A DNA stretch of 64,000 nt from Elysia crispata (Eukaryota > Mollusca > Gastropoda > Plakobranchidae): assembly GCA_033675545.1 (NCBI GenBank), contig JAWDGP010005352.1:288001-352000 (forward strand), read 5' to 3'. A program made the position numbers and the translations under genes. Of the stretch, positions 1-13,504 are shown in pieces; the first letter of the stretch is position 1; the number at the start of each line of letters is the position of its first letter. The notes under the pieces are model-generated. The model did not search any database and was not told the origin of the DNA. It worked only from the letters and a program-made list of their open reading frames with translations.

Positions 1-777
1 GCTTTGCTTGCGGTGCTGCGAGATGCCAGATATAATATTTATCAAGTGGTTGGGATTAAAGAAAAAAAAAAGTGCTTATACCATAGTGCGGTTTACAAAC
101 AGCCGAGTAGGGGCATGTTAACCGCAGTATCATGTGTAGCTGATGGTACAATAGTATCAATGTTGCCTTCACTACATCACTACATCACTTCGTTCAACCG
201 TGTAGGATCACCAGTTCAAATGTTACTTTCAGCTGTATCTGGACCTTTGTACCGCAACTATTATATAAAAGACATTTAAGCCTGGTCCACGACTTTTGTG
301 TTTAAAAGTATTGCGATACACCGCAACTCTCACACTGATTTTACCCAAAGCAACCACTCAGATAAAGAAATGAAAGGTCAGTGAAAGAGTGATGCACAAA
401 ATGAGCAGTTGAAGAAAAGCATGCAATTTATAAATAATGTGAGAGTTAAAAAAAAAGTGACATGTGAACTATTATGCACATAGTAATACACATTTCGTCA
501 TGATGATAGCGAGGAGGATGGGGGAATGAAATAAACATAATCGAAAATTAACTGATGAAAAAAATCATCTTAATATTCATGGTACAATTAACAATAAGTG
601 GGCTCTTTGCATCTTTTAAAAAGCTCACGGTTAATTAAAAAATAATAATCAAAAGATTATGACGCCGAAGGAGAAGGATATAAATCAATATTTACAACAA
701 CAACAAAATTAGTGAATAGGGACAAAATTAAAGAGACAAAGCAATAATATTAGCGTGCGCTTATGCGATTTCTGTTT

Positions 778-855
778 TGTTTTGGTGGTGTTTTTTTTTT
801 TTGTTGTTGTTTTCTTTTTGTATTTGTTTTTTTTTTTTGTTGTTTTTTTTTTTGA
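778..855. repeat. T-rich low-complexity tract with GTT repeats
   Basis: Nearly uninterrupted T runs broken by GTTGTTGTT and GGTGGTG. On the opposite strand it makes artificial Lys/Asn/Thr-rich open frames that are not genes. Confidence 0.85.
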
Positions 856-3848
856 CAGATGTATTGCATTTGAGCATCGAAATTGAAAATAGTGACAACA
901 CAACGGCAACGGACAATTTGTAACAAATAATGTCAATGAAACGTAAGCATATCTGTACCTTCAGAGCAATTCCTGTCACTTTTATGACAGGTTTGAAATC
1001 ACCACAGACATAAATATACATAGACACCAACGTGGAACTGACTTACCGAAGACGCTGTTTTCATGGCGAAGCAGAAGTATCAGAATACCATGTAAAGAAA
1101 AGAGGTAAAATATTACAATTAGTTATTAAAATTAACCATTCTGGCATCTAATGATCTTTATGTTTGTCTTTCAACAGTGATAAAGGTACGGGTACTAATA
1201 AGGCTAATTGAAGCAATACGTCCGGAAAGATAAGAGACATAATTTACGTTAAATTCATACACCATTATAACTGATAAAAATAGCTTAATGCAGGTAGAAG
1301 ACAATATATCCATAGATATATAAGACTAAAGTCTTGGTCTTAAAAAATATCTCCATGCCTAGGATTGTCTTTTCGCTTCGCAGTGTAGAATTTGAGTGAT
1401 AAAAAATAGTCGGTAAGAAAATGTGCATTGCTTTCGATAAGGTCATTACATACACACTTATCTTAATTAGGATGGTTATTGAAGCACATGTAATTATTCA
1501 AGCTCGAACCAAACAAAACACCCTGCTCTTATGGCAGTTATATAATGCGAACGTATAGTCAGGAGCACGGGAGATTTAGGTTCATCCGCATTTTTTTCAT
1601 ATGAGCAAGAGAGATAAAAATTCTTATCCTGCACTTTCTAAATCAAAAGATCATTTGAAACGCTTATTCAAAGGATAGGACCGAGCAATAAGTGCCTAGA
1701 GGTATATTGCTTTGCAGTATTTATAGAGGCTTATTTTTTCATAGCGGCACTTTCAGATAATGCCGTGTTAAAGGATTTATAATGGATCGGGACTTCTACA
1801 AATTAGCACACTGTTCTCATGAATTCTCGGCTGTGCTCAGTCTCTAGTTCAGTATCCTAGACAGGGATTTTCCCGCGTCTAAAACTAAAAACCGAGGAGA
1901 CAGTGGCCTGCGGAAAAATCAATAACATTTAAATGACGTCACTCAGCTTTGGATGGGAGTGGGAGAGGCGAGTTTGGGGGGTTGGAGAGTCTTTATGGGC
2001 ACTAGATCCCAGAACGGCAGAGGAAAGAGAGGTTGAGGCTAGGAGGCGAGCTGCCCTCTTCCTTTGGAAAGAAGTTGAGACCACTCTGCTAGAGACATAA
2101 CTATCGACTGATGACCGCAAAGAGCCTTGCAGAGTTCACAAGTGGGTCAAGTGAAATCCATTATACCAGAATAGAAAGATGTAATGATGTACTTCCGGGG
2201 TGGAAGCATATTCCACACATAGAGTGGGAAAGCATTTGTTTTTCTGCTAACAGGATACTGAAGTGGTGTCCGCCGAGTTTTCGGCGTTGACACAGAGCTA
2301 GTTTCTAAAAAAAATTCTTTGATTATGAAATCCACAAATGCAGCACGAGATACTGCTGTTGCGGAGTTAACAAAAGAAAGGCAATTTTATAATGTAAAGA
2401 AAAAGCCAAAGAGCTTCATTTCTGAATCTTTCAAAAGACTCAGACCCCCCCCACCAAGCAGATCAGCATACTTTCACGACCATGCTGTTCAAAGGCGAAT
2501 TGACTATAATATGAACCTTTGAAATCCCGAAAGAGACAATAAAGTCCAAAATAAATGATTTTCACAAGAACTGGTCGAATAAGTTGCCACCATAAGTTTA
2601 TAACTAAAATCAGAGCTCATTATCACAGTTTCATTCATAGTTGGGTTTTTTTTTTTTTTTTGTTATTTTACTTAGATTTAGGTTTTGCAACTATCTTAGT
2701 AGATTTTTTCCTTTCTGAAACTTAAAATTTTTAGCAAATTTTAATTCATATTTTCCTAGACATGATAAAAAAAGGTTATAAGAATAACAGATTGTGATGG
2801 ATAGATAACTTTTGCAAATATGAACGATAATATGAACAGATTAATAAAAAAAAACAAGTATACATACAATAAATACAAAGGTGAGAAAGGTGCAATCTAA
2901 CTACTTCTTTGCAGCCTTTGCTTGTTCTGCTTAGACTGAAGTGTAAAAAATATAAGCATAAAGAACAAAATAGGAAAACAGTCATAAATTTTTTTTAAAT
3001 TGTGATATAAGTAAATTAGTAACATCAATGCAACCGTTTTTTCTAAAATCAGTCATTTTTTTCACTAAACATTCTCTCCAATAAGGTCAATTAAGTACCA
3101 TCATTCATGTTGTGCTTTGATTTTACATAAATCTCATACTTTGTGTTTCCAATCATAATTCAATGAGCAACAATATGATTGTCATTTGATGACATTGCAG
3201 GAAATAGGATCAAAGAGGAGAGCAGAAGCGCTATAGTCAACCTCCATTCTAGAATGCCAAAGTTCATATCATTTGCTGTCAGCAAATATAGGGAAAGTGC
3301 ATTCTCTCTTATGCAGCCATCGTCATTCGTTTTATACACATTATGACCTTCTACATTCAATGGTGACTTTGCTTCCTCTTTGATTTGTGGGCTGGACAGG
3401 TGACAGGGAATTCAGTTAAACTATTAGGGAATGAAATTGGGATTTTATTTTCAGCTCTTATTATTTAAAGAGATTTATTTGATTGAAATAGTGAGATCAC
3501 CTCCATTTTCATTAACACAAGTTGTATAAGACTTTTATATGGAAGACCTAATTCAACTAAAGGTCCAGCTTCTGGAAAAAAAAAAAGAACCACAGTTTTT
3601 ACTTCAAGATACAACTTACAAAAGTAAAAGGAATAAATGTAGTAAAGTTTGATCAATTTTATTTTATTTTGCCTCATAAATTGCTTGGTCTGGTGGTCTA
3701 AGTTCTCGTGTAAATTTTTATCTAATTCAGTGCATTGCACATTGGCTATGTTTTTTTTGTTTTGTTTTTGGGGGGGGGGGGGATTATTGATTCTTCTTTA
3801 TATCTTAGGAAACATTTTAATCATGTTTTAAAAGCATTTTGATGTCCA

Positions 3849-3968
3849 ATCTCTCAATCATTACCAAATTACTTATTCCAACTTTTATAGAAATCTATGA
3901 AACTAAAAATCTCTCAATCATTACCAAATTACTTATTCCAATTTTTATAGAAATCTATGAAACCAAAA
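3849..3968. repeat. 60-bp tandem duplication, two copies
   Basis: A 60-base unit starting TCTCTCAATCATTACC occurs twice in direct succession, with about two or three differences between copies. Because 60 is divisible by three, it leaves a short open frame with a repeated peptide; I see no sign that this is expressed. Confidence 0.9.
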
Positions 3969-5572
3969 ACCAGACTTTTGACCCACCAAACTACATTTTC
4001 CTGTTTCAACTAAAAAGATTGCACTCTTTAGAATTTTGGTTTAGCAGTGTTTACTGGAAAAAGTGATAATGATTTGTTTAATTCAGCTCACAAATGAAGC
4101 TATGGAGGCATACGTGGTGATTAACACTTGCAAAAATTCTAAATCAAGACCAAGCCAAGAGATGTTAACTAGAAAAATTCAAGTTTGCATATCTGACTCT
4201 GTCAGCCTTAAATTTCTGATTAAATTTTAAAAAAGTCTGTATAAATTTTATTTTAAATGGCCTTATCACAGCTTATTCAAGTATTTGTTCAGGAGTCAAA
4301 ATAAGCCCTATAACTAGTATAAGAAGTTTTTGACCAATCCTATAGTGGATAAATATTGTGAATACACCAGGAGCTTATACTGCCAATTGACCCCACTGGA
4401 CCACACAATCTGCACCCACTGCACTCATCACAACAGCTAAAAGGTGTTAGATGGACAGCTGTAGTGCTCACACAAGAAGCATCGATAGGCAAGTAATGGT
4501 TACCTACTAGCCTCTAGGATTTAATAGTATGGTTTTTGTGAAGATTTATAAAAACCAATGACAATTGACATGAGTCACATTGTTATCATTGTAAGTACAT
4601 AGCAAAACTAGTTTTTTGTCAAATCGTAAAGTATGAAAAGTAATTACAAAGTTTTTATCTCAGGTAACAGGCAGTCAATAAAATAAAAAGACAATTTTAT
4701 ACTCAATAGACAGGCACACTACACCATGACATTTGATTTAAGGATTCTAAAAATTAATATTGGGAAAACAGTTATTCCTGCTTTATATAACTATAAGGGA
4801 TAATCTATTCACTAGGAACTAGCCATTTCTTTATTTAATTTCATATCTCTAACAATGAAAAGAAGTATCGGATCTGTGTCAGTCAACTACATGTACATGT
4901 TTTATTGATTTTAAGTTTATACTTATCTTGGGAATGAAACGGAGAATTACATAACGAAATTACTCTATCCAACTATAAGTTCTAATCATTAATTTATTTA
5001 CACATTGCTGTTAGTGTTAATTGTTTTTCACATAAATTACTATAATTAGCTGCTTTTTTTAAATTTTTTCTCACTTGAATTTTTAGGTTGCTCAAAGCAA
5101 ATTTTATCCCTATGTTTGTGAGGCCTTGTACACTGAAGGATGCATTGGTCTAGATTTAACAAGATTTAGAATCAACATGTCTACAGTTGTGGTATCACTG
5201 AGTTTACTTTTGATTTCACATTAGTTTCATTCCTTCAATTTTTTTTTACTTTTAAACTTTTTCATTGAATGTAAATGCAGATTGTCACTCTAATTGTACT
5301 CTTTCACAAAAGCATAGAGTGATAAAGTGACATGTACCTAATAACTGCATAGAGGTTTTCTTTAACTATCATACAAAAAAAAAAAGAAAAAGATGTTCTG
5401 AGATGTTAGCTCTTGAACTAAGTATAAAGTAGGCCTCAGGGCATTTGGATCTAAGAAGGCTCTGTCCAGATTACAGCTAAAGCTTGATATCTAATAAATT
5501 ACAAACGATATTAATTTCTAAGAACAGTAAGGATCGTGGAGATTTCATAGTCTAGCAGATTCTGATACATCC

Positions 5573-5926
<354 letters not shown>

Positions 5927-5953
5927 ACCCTTTAAAAAATATCTTTAGCTTAC

Positions 5954-6143
5954 CCATAATAAAATCTTGAAACAATAATAAATTTTCTGCTATCAACAAT
6001 GTAGAGCAAGGCCTGATTAACGCTTTTAAATCTTTGACTATGTTCCTTAGAAATTGATTCTGTATTTCCGTGTCTGAAATTGATTTTGCGGCTCTGTCTC
6101 TGCCAGATGCCGGAAGTTGTATGTGCTTGCATCTGAAAGCCAA
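5954..6143 (-). CDS. Candidate first coding exon of an unidentified gene (weak)
   Basis: On the minus strand an open frame begins at an ATG (6143) and runs about 63 codons to a good donor, ATGG|GTAAGC, at 5954/5953. The peptide has an amphipathic middle and a hydrophobic end (LLIAENLLLFQDFIM) and looks less like random sequence than its neighbours. I found no matching downstream exon between 5950 and 1 and recognise no family. A chance open frame is just as possible. Confidence 0.15.
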
Positions 6144-6333
6144 AGTATTTACTATCGTGATGCCTTTCAGTATCTTTTTTTAAAAACCTGCTCGTGATGC
6201 CTAGTGGGAGAACAGTGTTACTTAAATGTGCAATATTCCCTATATGCATAATTATATTCTATGATAAAAAAGGAAAAAAAAACTTTCACGGATAAATTTA
6301 TATTGATTTCCTTCAAAATTTCCGATAATTAAT

Positions 6334-6474
<141 letters not shown>

Positions 6475-6848
6475 TTCTTTCGTTCTTCAGACAAATGAAA
6501 CATAGAACATGGATTTATCTTTCTGGAAATGAAACACAATTCAAAAATTGAGTTCATAAAATACACACACGCACACAAACAATGATCCTTGTGTTACTTA
6601 GGTGATGGTCTTGAAGCGTCAGTGACAAAACAAAAGATTTATTCGCAAATCATGCTCAGTTTTACGACTCTGGAAAGAGATTTCTAAGCAGGAAGGAAAT
6701 TGGTGAAACAGCGCTGGAGCACATAGGACAAAAGTATGAGTAATAAACTTTACAAAAGAAGTGAGGAGATCAATAACTTGTTTATCAATAATAGTCAATC
6801 GTTTATTACTTTCGTCGATAATGGTTCGTGATGATAGTACAGTGTATT

Positions 6849-7012
6849 AGGACAGCGCAGTGGGTTTTGCTTTGATCCATGCTTTTTCTGTGTGGCAAGC
6901 TGACGCCACTGTAAGTCGAGAGTTCGAATCCCAAAAAAGGCGGGCATTGTTTTCAGTGATTTTCATTAAAAGCATATTCTTAACCACCCATGAGCGCAAT
7001 CTAGAATTCTTA
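6849..7012 (+). mobile_element. tRNA-like SINE remnant (candidate)
   Basis: The segment starts with GGACAGCGCAGTGG, like a tRNA-type A box with flank, and carries GAGAGTTCGAATCCC at about 6918-6932, a good match to the RNA polymerase III B box (GGTTCGANTCC). The spacing is longer than in a tRNA and no cloverleaf folds, so this is not a tRNA gene. It runs directly into the (AGT)n block, as tRNA-derived SINEs often end in simple repeats. No second copy was found in the window. Confidence 0.35.
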
Positions 7013-7017
7013 ATTGT

Positions 7018-7483
<466 letters not shown>

Positions 7484-7822
7484 GGTGGTGATGGCGGTAG
7501 TAGTGAGGGTATTGGTGTTGGTTGTGGCAAAATCAACAAGTAGATAATAAAGTTTGAATCTAAAAATTGCAAAATAGAAAAAAAAATCAAGGAAGCTTTA
7601 ACCTCTTAGCCCTCGTGAGATGTAAAAATAATACTAGGGAAAACAAAATTATAAAAAGATTTATGGCATTTGCAAGATTAATTATCAAATATGTGGATCA
7701 TGTGAAAAAAAATCTTGATATAAGGAAAAAAGACTAAAACAGGTAATAAGGGAGGTGTTTTATTTAAAAAAAAAAGTGGCTCGATGATATGAACAAAAGG
7801 ATAACGAGCAAGAAAGAAAGAG

Positions 7823-7828
<6 letters not shown>

Positions 7829-7913
<85 letters not shown>

Positions 7914-7992
7914 GAGACAGATAGAGAAAGAGACAGAGAGAGACGAGGGAGAAAGACAGACAGACAGACAGAGAGACAGAGAAACATACAGA
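7829..7992. repeat. (GA)n followed by (GACA)n microsatellite
   Basis: About 36 GA units (7829-7900) followed by interrupted GACA/GATA units to about 7992. Confidence 0.92.
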
Positions 7993-10081
7993 CTTGTTGA
8001 CAGAATAACAGATAGAACTACGAACAGGTTAAAGGAAACAATTAGAAAATTTTAAAGAAAAAAAAGACGCGTCGGTTCTATTATCAGCTGCAAACGTGTA
8101 TATAATGTAGTTGTACTAGTAGAGAAAAAACTTAAGAGGGAAAAATAGTTTTTTCTTATATTTTTCTACATCAAGTTTCATTTTTTAAAGTGCAAATTAC
8201 AACAGCTTGATTGAACATCTGTAAAATCATAGAAAAAGGGAAAAAATATTAAGCCATAATTAATTTTAAGCACAAGTTTAGGAACAAAATTAATACTTGG
8301 TTAGATCCAAGTAGGGTGAATCTTCCTCTAAATTTATTGCATTGTATACTTAGTTTATTTAATTATTTGATTTTATAGTCTGTTTGTTCTTTTCCATAAA
8401 GTTTATCGTCTCTATCAAGTTCATTTTCAATAAACTTAAAATCGTTTTCAACAATTATAAGCTGAAAATCACTTCGCCAACTGTATCATCTATGCTAGTT
8501 CTTTCAAATCGCAAAGTTCGCGCGCATCTATTAATAGTAATGATAATAACGGCCGATTAATACATTGTGCACCAGTCTCCTCGGCATCTTCAGTGGCATA
8601 GCTTTTCCTCATTGATGTTTCGTTCACCTCTCATATTCGAAGAACCAAGGTACAAAGGTATTAAAATTGTTAGAGCATAATGATGATTGACAGGTTCACA
8701 TTTTTAGCTAATCCATGGACCTTTGGAAATATCTATTTTCTGAACAAATATGCGCTGCTCTTCTTGTAGGATTCTTCGGAAAACATATGATTGAAACCAA
8801 GAAAATAGTACGAGATCATCTTATTTCAGTATCTCGTTTGCAGCGCATATCGGGTTGAAAAGTGGTGCACTGATATTTGATTTTGAATGTTTGCAGCCCA
8901 GTTCTTTTACAAATAAACGGTTGAGCGAAATCGTAAATAATATCTTTGGTAACGTTATGGAAGAATTATGGAAGAAACAATTTTTAAGCAATGGTGTAAT
9001 CATTTGACTTAAACATCGTTTCACTTTTTTTTTTGTAATTTTATTTGTAACATTATAGCATAACAAGACTTAGTGCTACAAGAAAATCCTTGCCTTCTGC
9101 ACACCACACTTTAATGACATCATATGGCGCGCCTAGGCATGGGAAATAACCGTTTCGATGCACAAATGTTTTTCATTATTTACAAGAATGATTGCCCGTT
9201 TAAATTAATACGTAGGGAAGACAACTACATTGAAGAAATGCAAACCGCAAAAATAACAGACTTATATACTTCAGAGCCATTCATATGCACTGAAGAAAAG
9301 CAAAATTTACAACAATCAACATGTGGGGAAGACTATTAGGATGAAGAACAACAAATTTTACAACAATAAGAGATATATCTCCTCCACAGCCATACAAATA
9401 CATCAAAGAAAAGCAAATTTTACAACAATAACAGACTGATAAGCCCAATAATTATCATCACCTCCATAGATGCTCAGAGAAGAGTTTTATTTAAAACCTT
9501 GAGAGATTAGAATTCTTCGCACGTTTTCATGCAGACATTCTTTAAATGAAGGAGTGATCTCAATCGAGAAAATAAATTAAATTTGGGTGTTATCTTTTAA
9601 GCATCCCTCTTCTAAGTTTATTATCTCTCCATTGAAATCATAATGTGGTGCTGATGACCCATTACAGAAAAATGTAGTGCTGAAAAATTACTCCAATGAC
9701 AAGTTAAAACGCGGAACTACTTAGACCGCTTTGAAATTTTGAACCACTTACAGCAGCCTTTAAATATTATTCCGTTCATCATAATAAATTTGGGAAAAGA
9801 TTTTGATGAATTGATTAAAGTAATTTAAAATGAACTTTCAAGAGCATTTTTAGCCTAAATCCACAATTTTTCTAGATTTTTTTTTGTACCGCGTAGGAAA
9901 TGATCTCGACAGATTTTGGAGGAGATAGCGGAGAAAGAAATCAAAGTTGCCTTTTATGATATAGATAGATATTATATGTTCATGCCTTGCTAATAAAGGA
10001 TTTTTTTTTCATGGTTGTCACACGAACCTCATTTCAATGAAATTCACTTTTTTTCGTGTTAGGACATAGAACATGCAGAAC
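7993..10081. other. Intergenic stretch with one dispersed repeat
   Basis: Apart from the dispersed repeat at 9187-9458, I see nothing recognisable. Short open frames lack splice context or family resemblance. Confidence 0.5.
9187..9458. repeat. Dispersed repeat, copy 1 (related to 33017-33260)
   Basis: The block contains recurring phrases such as AAAGCAAATTTTACAACAAT, GATATATCTCCT and AGAGCCAT, in sub-units of about 60-70 bp. The same phrases occur in the same order at 33017-33260. Both copies begin near TTGCCCGTT. No coding capacity or terminal structure was seen; the class is unknown. Confidence 0.75.
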
Positions 10082-10270
<189 letters not shown>

Positions 10271-13200
10271 GAGTGGGAAGACAATATTTTATTGATACAC
10301 TCGGTATGTTTGTGATTAATGACTTGCTTATTTTGCTCAGTGCATTATCAAAACAAGAACAATTACAACAACAAAAAATTTCCTTTCGATTTTAAAGTTG
10401 GCATCTGGTTTATAATTACTATAACTGATATGAGCGTGAAGCTGACTATCATATTATCAAACATGTACTTGTCACCGCAATGGGAACTATTAACGGAAAA
10501 ACGAAAGTATTGTTCCTTCTTTGGACTGCAAGACATTCTAAAATAAAAACCAAAACATATTAAGCTAGATCATATGTTAACATTCTAGCCTTAAATGGGG
10601 TTTGTGTAATGAGTGACCTAAATGAAAGCCTGCTCGCCAGCCTTGGCAAAGAAGAATCTGAGCCATTGATTACCCCGCCTTACTGAATTGTTTTATGCCT
10701 TCTATTTTTATGAGGATTTTTGGGTGGAAAAGGCCTAAAAGCTCAATAAAATTAAAAAGAGATCAAAACAAAATAACAATGCCGTCCATAAAAAATGTGC
10801 AGAAAACAATTAAAACTTCACTTTATACATAACTACAACAAATTTATACAGTTGCAGAAATATTGTATTTTACTCAATGCAGATCAATCTTATGATTCAT
10901 ATTATTTTCTTTCTTTAAAAAAACACAAAACCCAATAACTCTCCACCCAAGTAATGCGGAAAGGAGAAAAGTAGGATTAATTGCAAGATGCATTCCACAA
11001 CAACAATAAGTCAAAAATACATTTCTACAGTTTTTCATATGTTTGTGTTGCATATACATGTATATCATTGTTGGTGGAATGAGATGACCTTTAAAAAATT
11101 GTGGACTCTGTTGTACTTTTAGGCATGAAATTGCACATAATGGTACACGAAAGGTTAAAAAAAACAACAGTCATCTACCCTGTGGGACAGATAGAATTCC
11201 TTTAAAACCAGTCCCTTAGAGTAGCAGGTCCTAAAAGATTGCTGGTTTGAGAGTCTTCTGACTTTAGCTTCTAAACCAAGGATCCAAGGCTAGGGAGTTT
11301 GTTGAGAAAACCTTATTTATTCAAGCAAGAGATAAGCATGGCTTGTTAGCTTTTTAAAACAATTAACTTTAGGCTACAACTGGTATAGAACACATATGAG
11401 TGAACATGATGTTATTAGATGTACAAATCTAATAGCAGAAACATTGATCATTTAGAGTCGAGTATGATTAGGTCAAACACAGATCCCTCAAACTCATCCT
11501 GCTGACTCTCTCTCTGTTTCCTTGTTATATCTACCTTTATGTCGAACTATTTCAAATAGCTTCAAACTTTATATTCCTCAAACAATGAGTCCTAAACTAT
11601 ACAAAGGAAATGTTGGCCATTTCAGATATTTGAAAAATGGTACCCTAAAAATAAATGCTTTTTTCATGTTTTTCATCACATTCGCACATCTAATATTAAA
11701 ATTTAATCAAGTGTCCAACATAGATGTTGTTATTCTATAAACAAACAGGCTCTGCCTCTTCCTCTCACTCTGAGTTGACACAATTTCTCAACAGATGCCT
11801 GGACACCAGAAAGAGAGACACTCCTCTCTCTTCAGAACCTATTGTTGCACTGTTCAATGAACCTGCGCCAGTTGTCTGTCAGCATCTGGTAGACTCCACC
11901 TGCTGCTTAGATTTCAAACTTAGCTGACCCACTGCCTGGGTTACATGGGAACGAAAGTTGGTTCACTGTCTTTGAACTTCAACCTTAGAATGATCCTATG
12001 CCTTAAACATATCAGGGAAGAGGGAGAAGAGGAATAACTTTAACAAGATAAGTAGAAAACCTGTGGAAAATAGGTAAGTGTAAGGGTTAGGAAGAGTTGG
12101 AGAAAAAAATTTGAACAAGGAGAAGAGGGAGTGAATGATAACGGGGAGAGAGGAAATTTGCTTAAGTGTGAATGAGAAGCTGTAAAAAGTGGAGATTGGA
12201 ACAAGAACAGGAGGAGGTAAAATGGTATATAATGTGAAGGAGAAGGATGATCCCAGCAGGAAGCGGAATAGCAAGGGTTCCATGAGGTTTCGGAAGGGAG
12301 GGAGGGATGGGAGAGGCAAGTCAAGTGAGAGAAAATAATGCCAAGAAAAGGAAACATGTTTAGAAAATACTAAGTGCTTTCACAACAAAACATGATCAAT
12401 TTTGTTTCATTCGGTTTTATGCATGCCCACATGGATTTGACTTACACATGGACTATACGAAATGTGGAAAGCAAATCGATTATACATTTATTCAATTTGG
12501 TTATTGCGCTTGAATGTTTGTACGAAGCTGTCTCAAACATATCAAAATTCCCCAATTAATTCAAGGAAATACTCAGCTGTATATTTTATTCAGTAATTTT
12601 TTTTAATAGTGAAGAGCAGGCAGATCGTTCTAGTAGTAAGTGGTAAAGCTTTGTATTAGCTTGACAAAAAGGTAGAGATGTAAATTTTATCTAAAATTGG
12701 AAAAAAAACAAACAAGTTGGATGGATTCATGATTTTAAAGAATTGACTTTCGAGCTAATTGTACCCATCTGTATGGGCAATTTTGAAAGATAAAGTGACT
12801 TAAAGCAAAAACAAACTAGTCTTAAGGCAAATAAAATATATCATTTCCAAAAGCCAGTCTTAGTTTCCAATCATTCCTGAAATTATGTAAAACAGCTAAC
12901 AAATAGTGGCATCATCAAATGCTACATTAAAAAATCTATTAAATGTTGTGAACACCCAATATCACTTTTAGCTCAATTTGTTTCCAGGTGAGCACTGTAA
13001 TTGTAAACATGTTGACAAATTGATGATAAGTTTAAATTTTGAGAAAGGAGAAAAAGGAATCCTCTCAAGAAAATTGGCAATGGAAAATTTCATTACACAC
13101 ATGTAGGAATTTTTTTAGCAAGTTGGTACATTTTACACAATTTGATGGCACTCAAAGAGATTCATAAATTAACCAAAAAAAAATATTTCATTGGAAATTA

Positions 13201-13504
13201 TTTGACAAAGCTGGGTCAATCTTCAACACTCATCATTCATTTCAAAAAGGTGCATCAATTCAGTCTAATAACAATGCTAATTCAACCTAAGCTGTAAACT
13301 AGAGATACTCACATTTTTTGTTTTGACATTTTATGAGTACACTCATTAATCTTCTTGCATCAAAGTTGTCATCACAGCTTTGACCAAAATTAAATGATTC
13401 TCAAAGCTTGCAACGACAAAGAATAATTGTGTCAGCTGCTAAGCTTCTTATTCAGGGAACTGATAATTTATGAATAAATTTTTTCAAATAAAACTATTTA
13501 TAAT
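10271..13504. other. Intergenic stretch downstream of the CARD gene
   Basis: No gene recognised. Purine-rich sequence at 12005-12330 produces pseudo-ORFs on the minus strand. The 3' UTR of the minus-strand CARD gene should lie in the upper end; a minus-strand AATAAA (TTTATT at 12585-12590) is one possible polyadenylation signal, about 0.9 kb past the stop. Confidence 0.45.

Larger units (their letters stand above)
1..5572. other. Intergenic stretch, no gene recognised
   Basis: AT-rich sequence with only short, low-complexity open frames on both strands. None resembles a family I know and none shows a convincing exon with splice sites. It holds a T-rich tract (778-855), a 13-base G run (3770-3782) and a 60-bp tandem duplication (3849-3968). 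Exons of unrecognised genes, or part of a long intron of an outside gene, cannot be excluded. Confidence 0.5.

Noticed and set aside
2147..2522. Opposed short open frames around 2147-2522
   Set aside because: They overlap each other on opposite strands, have no splice context and show no recognisable family.
6900..6940. tRNA gene at the TTCGAATCC motif
   Set aside because: Only the B box fits; no acceptor or anticodon stem can be drawn and the A-box spacing is wrong. Kept only as a SINE candidate.
9187..9460. CRISPR-like array from regularly repeated phrases
   Set aside because: Units are degenerate, have no constant spacers, and the genome is eukaryotic; it is a diverged minisatellite-type repeat.
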